Shown: positions 10,723-21,669 of the stretch, piece by piece
Numbering within the stretch: position 1 is the stretch's first letter
Layout of the letters: every line of letters begins with the position of its first letter
NCBI GenBank assembly: GCA_026210745.1
Contig: CP110632.1
Span: forward strand, 2,231,001 to 2,295,000
Reading direction: 5' to 3'
DNA from: Exobasidium rhododendri
Lineage: Eukaryota; Basidiomycota; Exobasidiomycetes; Exobasidiales; Exobasidiaceae
Length of the DNA: 64,000 bases
Made by a program: the position numbers and the translations under genes
Notes under the pieces: model-generated
Told to the model about the DNA's origin: nothing
Seen by the model: only the letters and a program-made list of their open reading frames with translations
Database searches by the model: none

Positions 10723-12750
10723 TCACCAGCCACCTGCTTCCATGGCCTCAAGCAAAGCTTCGTTGTCGCTTGAAGCCATCTCGAAGCTTTCATCTCCACA
10801 GGTCGTCGAAGTAGGACTCTTGTCACGCTGGCTCATTGCCCGATCTGGTAGAACAGTTTTTGTGGCGGCTTTCTGTGTTGCTTCTGCTCGATCTAGCGCT
10901 TCAATGAGTAACGATTCATCCATCGAAGTGTCAAAGGTGGTTTCGTCAACTTCCATTGACACTTCTGAGTTTGTACAACGGGTGAGCGTGGTGGTGGCCG
11001 CGCTTGCGTTAGTCGATGGTGATGCTTCTTCTCGTTTTAGAGCATTGTTCGCCTTCTTCCGAGGTGAGACCCTCCTCTGCGGAGCCGATAACGCCGACTT
11101 CTTCTTGGCCACTAGTTCCTCGTCTGAATCATCGATGACGATCACATTCTTTTGCGTGCTTGTCCCTCCTTTGGAGACTGACATCGACCTTGGCTTGTTG
11201 TCCGTCGCAGGGACAACGACTCTTGATGGGATTTTGAAGGGTGCTGCCGGTCCACTGAATTGACAGCTCACTTGACTTGCGCCCACGGAATGTCGACTGG
11301 ATCCTAATCGAGGCGTCCGTATCACTGTCGAAGGCTTCTTCGAAGGTGAGACTGAAGATGACGACGATCTCGTCTTTGATTTGCTTGTCGTTGACCTTCT
11401 CATCATGCCGTCTTGCTCCTGCTCCCTCTCCTTCTCGTTCGCAACGGGAGGAGGAGGTTGCTGACGCTCATTCAGAATCGACCTTTTTGTCGGACTTGGC
11501 GACCGCTTCATTGTCATGATCGGTCTTTTGCTGTATTCGCACTCCCTTTCAATACATTCGATGTGACTGTGCAGGGAATCGTTCACGACAGACAGTCTCT
11601 CCTGCTGCTGCTGCTGCTGAGAGGTCTCCGTCGAAAGATCGTGCAGACTAATGGCCTTCTTCATGCCGGATCTGCGCAACGTATCAAGACCATTCGACTT
11701 TCCACTCTCCCCACTATGCAAGCTCTTCGTTCGACTCCATTCACGTCTACTGGAGGGTGAAGTGGTACTGGATTGTGCAGGTGCAGCCTCTTCCTCAATG
11801 TGTCTTTTGCCATTCGACTTGCTGTTAAGGCGACTTTGTATTCTGCAAGTTTCAGCTTGCAATCCTTCTTGAGAAAAGACTCGATCTAATTCCTCAATCA
11901 GACTTTCCTCTTCTCTGGATGGTACCATCTGTTCAGGATCAAGTACCATATCGGCATCATTCAATTCCAGGTCTCGATTCTGAAGATGTTGATCCAAATC
12001 AGCCAAGAGTTGCTGCATCCCCTCGACACCTCCAACAGACCCTTCTGCCAGGCTTGTCGCACTCATTGCACCGTTGGATCTCCGAGATGGTCTTCTACTG
12101 AACTTTCTGGTAGGTATAGAGGAAATATTGCATCCCTCGCCCATTGATCCGTGCTTGCTGGATGACGCGGCCGCTACTCGCACTCGACGATCCGTTGCAG
12201 TTCTGCCCTGCCTATCAAAGCGTTTGTGCAGAACGGAAGCACTTGTGTCCTTATTCTGATCACGACCTTCCCGTCCTTGACCCTGCTGCAATAACTCTTC
12301 CCGAAATGCCTGAGTTCCCATTGGTAGGATCGGCGATGTTTTGGACAGATACTTTTGGAACTCGTTCTGTCGTATCTGCTGTGAAGGTGAGGGTGTTGCA
12401 TGCCAGAACACATGACCAGGTCTGGCTAAAAGAGTGGAAGACGAAGAGGAAACCGATAATAGAGGTGTCATCATTTGTGAGTAATCTGACTCATTGCTGT
12501 TCCCACTCTTGCTTCGACTTGATTTGAATGACGTCGAATCTCTAGTGCGAGGAGTCTGAGGAAAGCGCGACTCATTCAGAGAGTCTCCTGATGCTGTCAT
12601 TGCTGCTGCTTTGTTGATTCTCGTTGCAGAACTCGCTCCCTCGCCTTTTGTCTCTGCGTGACTTCTCTGAGCCGCATCATGGGTGGAAGCAGTCGAGGGG
12701 CTGGACGTCGGGTGAATTGGAAAGTTTAGCGATTCAAAGAGTTCCGACAT
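10723..12750 (-). CDS. Ser-rich disordered protein with SUMO-interaction-like motif, unknown function
   Basis: A single open frame of 675 aa from the first ATG at 12750 (MSELFESLNFP). It is Ser/Arg/Lys-rich and largely disordered. Visible islands are: a short helical segment (NEFQKYLSK, ~130-140); an acidic helix EESLIEELDRVFSQEG near residue 280; a hydrophobic-acidic stretch VIVIDDSDEE near residue 540, which has the form of a SUMO-interacting motif; and a C-terminal acidic helix DESLLIEALDRAEA that echoes the first one. The protein ends SDNEALLEAMEAGGW. The paired ESLxxEALDR-like helices look like repeated docking motifs. Basic segments (RRVSPRKKANN) suggest nuclear location. No family recognised; a chromatin or repair adaptor would fit but is inference only. 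Confidence 0.65.
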   Translation of the reverse strand: MSELFESLNFPIHPTSSPSTASTHDAAQRSHAETKGEGASSATRINKAAAMTASGDSLNESRFPQTPRTRDSTSFKSSRSKSGNSNESDYSQMMTPLLSVSSSSSTLLARPGHVFWHATPSPSQQIRQNEFQKYLSKTSPILPMGTQAFREELLQQGQGREGRDQNKDTSASVLHKRFDRQGRTATDRRVRVAAASSSKHGSMGEGCNISSIPTRKFSRRPSRRSNGAMSATSLAEGSVGGVEGMQQLLADLDQHLQNRDLELNDADMVLDPEQMVPSREEESLIEELDRVFSQEGLQAETCRIQSRLNSKSNGKRHIEEEAAPAQSSTTSPSSRREWSRTKSLHSGESGKSNGLDTLRRSGMKKAISLHDLSTETSQQQQQQERLSVVNDSLHSHIECIERECEYSKRPIMTMKRSPSPTKRSILNERQQPPPPVANEKEREQEQDGMMRRSTTSKSKTRSSSSSVSPSKKPSTVIRTPRLGSSRHSVGASQVSCQFSGPAAPFKIPSRVVVPATDNKPRSMSVSKGGTSTQKNVIVIDDSDEELVAKKKSALSAPQRRVSPRKKANNALKREEASPSTNASAATTTLTRCTNSEVSMEVDETTFDTSMDESLLIEALDRAEATQKAATKTVLPDRAMSQRDKSPTSTTCGDESFEMASSDNEALLEAMEAGGW

Positions 12751-13316
12751 GACGAACACAGAGAGAGGAGAGGACTACAAGCCATGTAGCATCGGATCCG
12801 TTGTCAAAGGAAAGGTGGAAGGGCGACCGACGGGATGCGACGGCCTTCGTTATAGAAGAGCCTAAGAAAGTCGAGAAGCGCATCTCCCCCCTCCCCCCAA
12901 AAAAAGGTAGCGGTAATATTCATAGGTGGACGCGTCTAAGCACTCGGCTCACCGGGGTTGTTCACACCCAATGAACAAGTAACACAGGCGCGTACTCACC
13001 AGGACCTCCTCATGACGGCTTCCACATCATCGAGTTCGTCAAGCAGTCGTATTTCACCTGTACATTATTAGCCAAGAAGATCGTCTACAGAGAGTGTATG
13101 ATGGGAGACAGAGGGAGACAGAGAGGTAAGAAGAAAGGGGTACTACAATACAATGACATCGATCGGCTTCATACTGGAGACCAGAGGCAGAAGGGCGTTC
13201 TGCGTGGCAATCTACACGGAAGGAGGGAGGAAAGCCCGACAAGGAAAGCGAGAAATGCAAAGACAGGAGCATATCGTTGAATATGAGAGGAAAAAGATGA
13301 TTCGAAGACCATCTCC
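12751..13316. other. Intergenic region, nothing recognised
   Basis: Lies upstream of the Ser-rich gene and downstream of the Crz1-like gene, both on the minus strand. It contains C- and A-homopolymers near 12890-12905. No supportable gene. Confidence 0.45.
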
Positions 13317-15564
13317 TTAGTAGTCCTCCCGGGCTCGCTTGCGATCAGATTGCTGGTATGCGTAGCCGTTTCCCTCCCAATTCGTCGAAGGAAAGGAAGA
13401 GTACAGCATGGGATGAGACGAGATCGACATGGGCGTCGCAGAAGACGTAGTGTGAAGCTGCGTCATTCCAGGCACCGGACCTTTGGCTTGTGCTGCAATC
13501 GTACTGACGCCGGGTGGTAGGGACGGCAGTGGTTGACCAGCTTCAATCTCGACTGCCTTGTCACCGCACTCCTTCTCCACTCTCCAATGCCGACGAAGTG
13601 CGTCGCTTCGGGGGAACCCTTTTCCACAAGCTTCGCAAAGGTAAGGCTTGTCACCAGACTGAAGATGCAATGTCAAGAGAAAGTCAGCCTCTTCTCCCCC
13701 TCCCCCCTTCCTTTGAGACGATAAAGCGACAAACTTACATGAACGCGAGCATGTCTTTCCAGATCATGCTTCCTGCTGAAGGCCCTAGGACAATGATTGC
13801 AAGCAAACGGCTTCAACTGCGAATGACTCCGAAGATGCGCCTTGAGATTGTAACTTCGATTCTTGGCAAACGTCTTTGTGCAATTAGGGTAGGGGCACTT
13901 TGCCACTCCCTCCGACTCCATGGAGGCGTCCATGGCATTCCCTAGGGCGTTGATCATCTCGTTGTGTGAGGCAGTTCGAGCAGCAGCAGCCATCGAGCTG
14001 GGGCTCTTGCTGCGGTTGTGGAGGTGGGGTCGGGGGTGGTGAGGTCCACCGCTGTTGGCAAAATTGCTCGGACCGCTAGCATCGGACGAAGAGGAGCTGA
14101 GTCGAGCAGCCATGGCATTGTTCATCATGTTGGGTCCAGACGATAGCGTAGGCGTGACATAGACTTGGCTGGAAGCGGCAGTGTTATTACCAGCGTTGTG
14201 TTGATGGGACACTTCTTGTTGGTACATCATCTGCCGTTGTCCGTTCATAGGTGCAGGAGGCGGTGGTGGAGGCCAGTCATCGACGTAATGCCCTGTCCCT
14301 TCACCATTCCAGCTGCTCATCCTAGCTCGAGCATTGACGCCTTGCGAAGGCACCATCGGATGCTGTCTTTCATCGACGTACCCATACTGACCGACCTGCT
14401 GTACAGGATAGAATTGTTCTTGATGATAGCCTTGCATCTCGACAGGTCGTCCGTAGCCTGCGTGAAGCTGCACATTGCCGCTCTGAGCAGGTGTCAAGCT
14501 GACGTCTAACGATTCCCTCCTTCGCTTGAGAGGATAATGACTGGCAGGAATAGCAAAGGAGTGTTGAGGAGTAGAGTAGAATTCACCGGTAATGGGATCC
14601 TGCTTGTAGTCAGATGCTCTCGAAGTAGGCGCAGTCGAGGGCTCGGGGTATTCGCTCAAAGAAGAGGAGTCGTGGAAGGTGGCATAGTCGCTCATCTGTC
14701 CTTGTCCAAATCCGACGCCTGATGCACTCTGGTAATTCCAAACATCCTCTCCGTCCGTACCTCCTCCTACCACAGACGATTGATTCACTTGCAGGAGAGA
14801 CGGATCGTAGTGGTCCAAACTGAACAGACGAGCAGCTTCATCCTCTCCAGCGGCGTCGAATTGATGATGAACAGCATCAAACACGTTGGCTTGAGTGTGT
14901 ACGGACTGTTGTGGAAGATTGCAAAGTGGAAAAGGGGGGGTTTAGGAGAAGGATCGTGTTGACCAATCATCGAGAGGCCACTCACATATTCGTATTCGGG
15001 AGCTTGGTCAAGCAGCGAGGCAGGGAATTCTGGAAATTGAAACGTGCCAGCAGAGGTAAGATTGAGGTCAGAATATTGTCCAGAGGCACTGTCGACAAAT
15101 TGCGATGACAAGGCTTGAGAGGCAAGATTCAAATCAAAGTCTGTTGATTCCATATTGGAGGACTGTCCGACGAGAGCCAATACGCTTGGATCGTCCAGCA
15201 AATTCATGCTTGAGCTTGGCCCTCCCTCTTCCAGTCCTCCAAACGGCCCAATATCCAGATCGCCCAGATTATCACCCATGCTCCCACCAAGGACGTTAAG
15301 GTCTCCTGGTCTAGCCATCTGCGTAGAAGACGCTGCTGCTGCTGCATTGCTCGATTGTCCCAGCAATTCTCTCTGTAGATCGGCCAACTGATCCTCTAGT
15401 TCCGACGTACCTAACGCTGATGCGGGTGGTAAGTACTCCTCAGATAGTAAATGCATCTGGTGCTGAGACGATGAAGTACTACGTTGATGTGTGCGAGAGT
15501 CGTCGTGGTAGTGTTGTTGATCGATTGGTTGGGTGGAGCGAGGACGTTGCATCACAGAAGTCAT
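13317..15564 (-). CDS. C2H2 zinc-finger transcription factor, Crz1-like
   Basis: Three exons: 15564-14986, 14905-13739 and 13658-13317 (695 aa); the joins give EYEY-SVHTQANVF and HARVH-SGDKPYLC, the latter rebuilding the linker between fingers 2 and 3. The first ~520 residues are Gln/Ser/Asn-rich, typical of an activation region. Three C2H2 fingers lie at ~530-612: the first CPYPNCTKTFAKNRSYNLKAH, the second beginning CNHCPRAFSRKHDLERH, and the third CEACGKGFPRSDALRRH with its last Zn ligand in the WRVEKECG tail. Finger spacing and the YNLKAHLRSH, KHDLERH and RSDALRRH helices match the Crz1/Prz1 group, which is activated by calcineurin. A clear calcineurin docking PxIxIT motif was not pinpointed, so the Crz1 assignment is by finger pattern only. 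Confidence 0.86.
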
Positions 15565-18500
15565 CTTGAGCGGAGACGTGGGGTAGATGGAAAAAGAGAG
15601 AGAGAGAGAGAGAGGTGTTGCTTGCTTGCGTGCGAGAAGAGTTGGGAGACAGTGAGCTCGAATTCGAGAGCAGCAGAGGATGGGGAGAATTAGCTAGACT
15701 CGCTGCTTGAAAGCTACAGCAGAGCAAGATAGAAGAGAAATGAGACAGAAATGTGTCAGTTGTGGTGCCAAGAGAAGCCGCCAGTATAATTGAATGGATC
15801 AAGCGAACGACAATGCAGAGGAAGTGCAATGCAGAACGGAATAGTGTTGTCCAGAGCAAGCAAGAGATAAAAGAGAGTGGGGGCCACGGTAGCAAGCAAG
15901 CAACAAGGATAAGGGGTCCAATGAAAAGGAAACGGTTGTAGCGTAGAGACCGATCAAAGGAAAAAGGAAGTAAGGGGAGCATGAGAGCACCAGAGCCATG
16001 CCCTCCTTTGCTTTATAGCTGACCTCTAATGCAAAATCTCTCCGTTCTGCACAAGGCATAAGGCATGCCAAGAAAGGGCGCAGGGGGGGCTTTGAAGTGC
16101 GCCCAATGCTTTGCCCATTCAGAAAGGGGGAGAGCAAGAGTGGGGAAAAGTCTTTGGGTCTGGAAAAGAAGAGCGGCGTTGAGGATCACCTGTCGATCAT
16201 TGGAGTCCTCCCCTTTACGCTCCGTCCCAATACCAGCACTGGGCGAGCGTGAGAGGCTGAGTATAGATATGATCGTTCACGATGCAGCATGCAGCGCAGA
16301 AGGAAACGAAGGGAGAGGGAAGCCACGCCAGGGCTGAGAGCGCCCTCAAGAAATTGATAAAGATCCTACTCACAAGCTCTATTTGGCTACTGCCTTTTGA
16401 AGTCCCCAAGACACGGTCGTAGAAGCGATGACTCTGGACGGGGCGCTTGGACTTGAAAGTGCTACCAGTCTTTACGTTTTCGTCTTTGCCACTTCTTTAA
16501 GCTTGCAAGGTAGATGCTTTTTTTGGGATTCCTCTCGAGTGGGCGCTGAGTTGAAGGCGGGGTTGCGTCTTTGGGCGCGCGAGAATGGTAATTTCCTTTA
16601 GGTAGTCGCGGGCGTAGTACACTGGCGCAGCGGAAAGATAGGGTGTTTACTTTTACCAGAGCAAAAAGGAAAGGAAGGGAAGAGCAAGTGCGAGTGCAGG
16701 TGTAAGCTGATCAGCTAAGTTGGGGGTGTTAGCAATAATTTTGTTCCTTTGCTTCAATTGCGCGGGAGGCCTGAGAATTCGGTCTTGTTGGCAGATCCAG
16801 AAGGGACAGTCGCACCAGGATCTCGTCGAGGTGGGGCTTGAAAGAAGGAAATAAAAGGAAAACCAAGGACACGTCTGCGGTGTGAGTGTGCGTGTAGGAG
16901 AGAGAAGGCAAATGGTCAGACTACCGTAAAGCTACAGAATCCCAAGGACGAAAAACCACGAATCGATCAAGACCCTCATCCCGAGTGTCGCCTTTTCCGC
17001 GAAGACGCGAGGAACATGCAGGTGGCTGAAGTCTCCCTCATGTGTCAACAAGTCTGCTTGTTTGATCTCTCTGTCTGCTTCCACTCAGCTCATTTGCAGT
17101 CGCATCTCCTCCTCTTCATCATACCACCGCATCCATCCAAGAAGCAAAATTGACCACCACTACAGCGGTTGTCAGGGCGGACCGCTTTAGGAGCACGTTC
17201 ATGACGTTTCTTCTGTCTTTCTCTACAGAGCAATCGACAGCGTCCCTCCATATCCGACCTGCTCTACGAACCCCATCTACTCTTAGCTTTATTTCAACAG
17301 GCACCATTCAAGTCCGACTCGACTTCAATCCAAGTGCGAGATCCATCCTCTGCCGCTCTCGCAGAATAAGGACAGTACACAACGTGATACACCGGGAGTT
17401 GAATCTATACGACGCTCGCTGGCGCACCTGCCAACATCACGGATGACCTTTCAACTCCGACGGATCACCCTCATATCGCTCGCGCTTGTTCCTCTCGAGC
17501 AACGCATCAGATCCGTCTCCAATCTTATCCGATCAAGTCTCGCTTGAGACCTTGCCTTGCTCCGACATTCATCCCTTTCTTCATTTCTCCTGCGAATTTT
17601 CCTCCTGCCACCAGCATAGGACCTCTTCGCGTTACCGCTTCCTCATCATTTCCACAACCCACACCCCACACCCCAAGAAAGCCCGAGCGACTCAGACGTC
17701 GAGGAGAAAGAGCCGACTCACCTTCTTGCACGCTTACTACCTCGACGGAGAATGGACAGAGGCGCAACCGACGGACGCAGAATGGCTCGGCTACCTTCCG
17801 TGGATGCACGCTCCCTTTCCTGCTCCGCTATGCGTCAGCCGGCGGGGCTTTACGTTTGAAGAAAGGACAAAGGGAAAGAAGGTTGTGAATGTGGTACCTC
17901 AAGCGAATCCCACTAATAGACTTCAACGACGATAGAGACCGAAGTGATCGTCACCACACCACCTGGAGCTGGTTGCGGGCCTCTCTTGATGGGACGATGT
18001 AGAAGTATCTCCCTCCCTTCACTTCAATCTTTGCCTTATGTCTCTGCACAAAAGGCTCCCTTCCTATCTTGTGCTACACCTAGCCTGAGTGAGAGTATTA
18101 TCTTTTAAGAGCAGCTGTAGCGACGATCTTGTGTGATGCTGCTGATGACGACGACGTGGAAACGGCTGATATGATCCCGATGGCGGCGACAAGGTCACGT
18201 CTTCTTCGAATGATGGCGTAGGTGGGTGGTGTTTCGATGATGGGCGTAAGGACGGCGTAAGGGCGTAATCGCGTCTCTACCTAGTGTTCTACAAATCCTA
18301 TAGATGTAGGAAATGCAGTGTCAAGGATAAAACATGAAAGGCAGGATCGACTTTCATATTTCACATGTGTATACATTAGCGTCCATGGTCGAGCTAAATT
18401 TCAGGGACACACACTGGGCTAGTGCTGGTCACAAGTAATCGCACCAAGACTCTTATATTATACAGCGCACTCGAGCGCTCCTTTTCGGAATGACGTATCT

Positions 18501-19388
18501 TTACTGATCCTTCAGTATCTTTTCAGATAAGATACACTAACCCACTTTGCATGACACACATGTTCTTTCGCATCCTCAGTCCGGGCGAGGGTGATCGTGC
18601 AAGAGAGGCTCGTCCTTTTTTTGAAAAAGTAAAAAAAAAGGAAGATCTTCAAGGACTACTAGAGTGGGGCGGCCACTTAGACGCCGTCTTTGAAGATAGA
18701 AAGCTACCGCCGGCGTCTACTGCTCTTTACAGGACCTCGCTCAAGGATGCCTATTGTGCACCTGTGTCTTCCCCCTATCATCATACTTTGCGCGGACTCG
18801 TCGAACTGCCCATGACTATGTAGTTGCCCCCATTGGGGAAGCGGCCAGAATCTCTTTCCCTTTCTTCGAAAAGCGCTCTCAGGGGTAAGATGAAGACCAA
18901 AACGCGTCCTGTCGCGAAGACTGAAAGTTGGGAACAGGCTAAAGAAGGAAACTGTTCTCCCCCCCCCCTTGCCATACACGTGTCGCGACGCCCGTTGGCT
19001 CTTATCGATACTCTTTTACTTATAGAATTCTATTTGTGCTTTGCAACGTCCTAGCTTGTGTAGCCCACGAAGATTTGGGTTTTACGTGTGTCGACAAAGG
19101 AAACTAAGGTTTATATATATATTTTTTTTGTTACACACTCTTTACTTTTGCAAAACGGCAGATCCTCACTCTGGGCGCTGGGTAGTCGTGTGTGAACTTC
19201 GATCTCTTCCCATTGCAGCCTCGCACTCCGACCAACAGTCCTTTGCAAGGTAGCAGTAGGAGCAACGCACGTCAAAGCTTCTGAAGGGGGCGTTGGAGCA
19301 TGCTGGTATATCTATGAAGAGCTATCGTATTTCGCCAATTTCCTCGCTTCCATCAGTACACTAGTCACGCAAAAGAAACACTCTCAAG
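15565..19388. other. Long gene-free interval between divergent genes
   Basis: 3.8 kb separate the starts of the Crz1-like gene and the ceramide synthase gene. A GA repeat sits at about 15596-15613, just upstream of the transcription factor start, probably in its 5' leader. The stretch 17040-17935 is C/T-rich with several overlapping open frames in different phases and no family similarity, so I read it as leader or non-coding transcript rather than protein. A 7-bp inverted repeat GTATCTT...AAGATAC at 18515-18535 contains GATA-type cores. Nothing else is recognised. Confidence 0.4.
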
Positions 19389-21224
19389 ATGGCCAAATCA
19401 GCATCGCATCACAGACACTACAATCATGGGAGGTACAAGCAGCAGAAGATGAAGAAATCGTGGGTGCAAGAAGATGAAAGGTCTGCTCATGAGAAGGAAG
19501 CAGATCGTCTCTTGGATCGACAAATTGGTGGGTAGATTGGCTGCTTCATAATCCCGCAAAGCTTTCCACTGACGAAATGATCAAAAACCTCTCTTTTCCC
19601 TTTTTCTTTCTTATCTAACTTCGGTGCAGATCTGCCGCTATATATTCTTCTGGCACTCCTTGTCTCTCATGCTCTCAGTGGGACCTCGTCTCTCTCGCTG
19701 CCCTATCTTTCGACACATCTTCCTCACTCTATTCAGACACTTCTTCCCGCTTGGATTCGACAGCTCCCGATCCTAGCACCTTTTGCTACCGATCTGCCGA
19801 ACGCCTCGCATGATTCGAAGCAAGCAGGTGCTGCCTACTGGACAACAGGATACGCAGGACCATTTCGAAGCGACGCAGCAGGTTTTGGTCATCCTCTGAC
19901 GGCGCTCCACAATTTCACCCGGGCCTGTCTGGGCCTTTCCTATCAAATAAAAGATACCAGCTCCGTCGCGGGCACCACGTACCTGTCCGACGGCATGGGA
20001 TATGGCTCTAGCTACGTCGATCGATATCCTTGGAACAGCTGGACTTCCTACCAGACACCCAAAGATGTTGGCGTCTTGGAAGGACGGTACAGAAACGGTC
20101 TCAAGGACGCCTTCTTTGTCTTCACTGGCATCTTGCTCTTTACGATACTTCGGGCTCTTACTATTCGCTACGTGTTTGTTCCTTTGGGTGAGCGTGTTGT
20201 GAAGAGTGAGACGATGAAGAATGTTGGGTCGTCGAAACAGGACGAAGCAGTGAGGAGAAAGTGGAGGAAGGGTAGGAGGAAGAGAGTGGCCCGCTTCTCC
20301 GAACAAGCCTGGACGATCACCTATGCGCTCTTCAGCTTCATATTCGGCTTGAAGGTAGCTCACAGTGAAGACTACTGGATGAACGAAACAGCTATCTGGT
20401 CTAGCTGGCCTTATACCAACTTGAGTGGCTTGACAAAGGTGCGTGTCTCGTTTGATGATACTGATGGTGAAGCCGAGGAAGGATCGGGTATGCTGACTGC
20501 CATCCCCCCCCCCCCCACGCAGATTTACTACCTTGTACAGTGCGCTTTCTGGATTCAGCAAGTCTTTGTGTTGAATGTCGAAGATCGCCGGAAAGATCAT
20601 TGGCAGATGTTCAGCCATCACATCATCACGATCATGCTTCTCATTGGATCGTACTCTTGTCACCTTACACCGGTGGGCAACGTCATTCTCATCCTAATGG
20701 ATCCTTGCGACATTCTTCTTTCTAGCGCCAAGTGCTTGCGATACATGGGTATGCAAACAATTTGCGACGTCTTCTTCGGACTCTTCTTGGCCGCTTGGAT
20801 CGTCACTCGTCACGTCTTCTACAATATCATGGTGTGGTCTTGCATTCGACATGTTCGATCGATGGAGTCCTTTCCCAAACCAGTGGATGCGTACTGGTCC
20901 ATGGGTAGAACAGCTATTTGGACGCTTGCTGGCCTGCTTTGCGTGTTGCAGTGCATCCTTTTCGTCTGGTTGACGATGATATTCAAGGTGGCTTGGAAGG
21001 TCATCAGTGGTCAGAATGCAGAAGACAGTCGAAGTGATGAGGAGAGTATCGATGAAGAGGAGGAGAAGGAGAAAGGAGAATCGATCCAGGGAACGACGAG
21101 CAGCAAGGGCAAGGGCGAAGGACTTTCAATGAAAGATGGCAAAGCGTTTGCACAGCAACACTCTACCACTACAGCTAGACCGGAATCGAATCAAATAAAG
21201 CATCTCTCTCATCAGCAAAGGTAA
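19389..21224 (+). CDS. LAG1: Ceramide synthase catalytic subunit (LAG1/LAC1, TLC domain)
   Basis: Three exons: 19389-19527, 19630-20438 and 20523-21224 (549 aa). The second intron is inferred from the family: the TLC core runs LTK-IYYLVQCAFWIQQ, and the intervening 84 nt start GTGCGT and end CGCAG. Several transmembrane segments are visible (first LYILLALLVSH; then the TLC domain, ~250-470). The Lag1p motif is intact: FSHHIITIMLLIGSYS with the paired histidines, then VGNVILILMDPCDI. The C-terminus after ~475 is acidic and disordered. Function: N-acylation of sphingoid bases with very-long-chain acyl-CoA in the ER. The N-terminal 46-residue exon is basic and His-rich. It is followed in tandem by the NYN/LOTUS gene 445 bp away. 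Confidence 0.93.
20439..20522 (+). other. In-frame 84-nt intron of LAG1 with 13-C tract
   Basis: Length is a multiple of three and contains no stop, so retention would add 28 residues. A run of 13 C lies at about 20504-20516, just before the acceptor AG. Family conservation supports removal. Confidence 0.6.
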
Positions 21225-21669
21225 TGAGCCTCTTGTCTACCAAATGTACCTTTACTTCTCGTAAGCGCCGTTCTCTCCCTCAGCTACCCCCCCCCCTTTT
21301 CATTTTTTTTTCTTTCTATCACTCAATTATATATTGATCCTCGTCATCAGCTGCCGTACTTGTTCTTCTCGTCTGTACGCCGGGTAGCAGTCACACGATG
21401 GGCTGAAATCTGTGCCTCCTCCTTTTCTCCCATTTCACTGGCAGTCTATCTACCGAGCGTTGAGATGCGCTGCATACGAAGAATGATCAGGTAACAAGCA
21501 GGGAGGTGACAAGGTAAATTCCTCCACACGTCTTAGTGCAACGAAGAAAGAAGCACACCCTTCGAAGAAAGTGCGAGCGCGTCTACCTGTGTGACACTTT
21601 CTTCGTCAGCCGTCAGCAACACACCCATCAGCTGCGTACTCTTCGATTCGACAGTCTTAGGAGACCGAT
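21225..21669. other. Tandem intergenic region
   Basis: Terminator of LAG1 and promoter of the NYN/LOTUS gene. It has pyrimidine- and T-rich tracts near 21285-21320. No gene. Confidence 0.45.

Noticed and set aside
17486-17935. 149-codon open frame in the long intergenic stretch
   Set aside because: Overlapping open frames in other phases, Ser/Pro/Thr-rich composition from C/T-rich DNA, no family pattern and no splice support.
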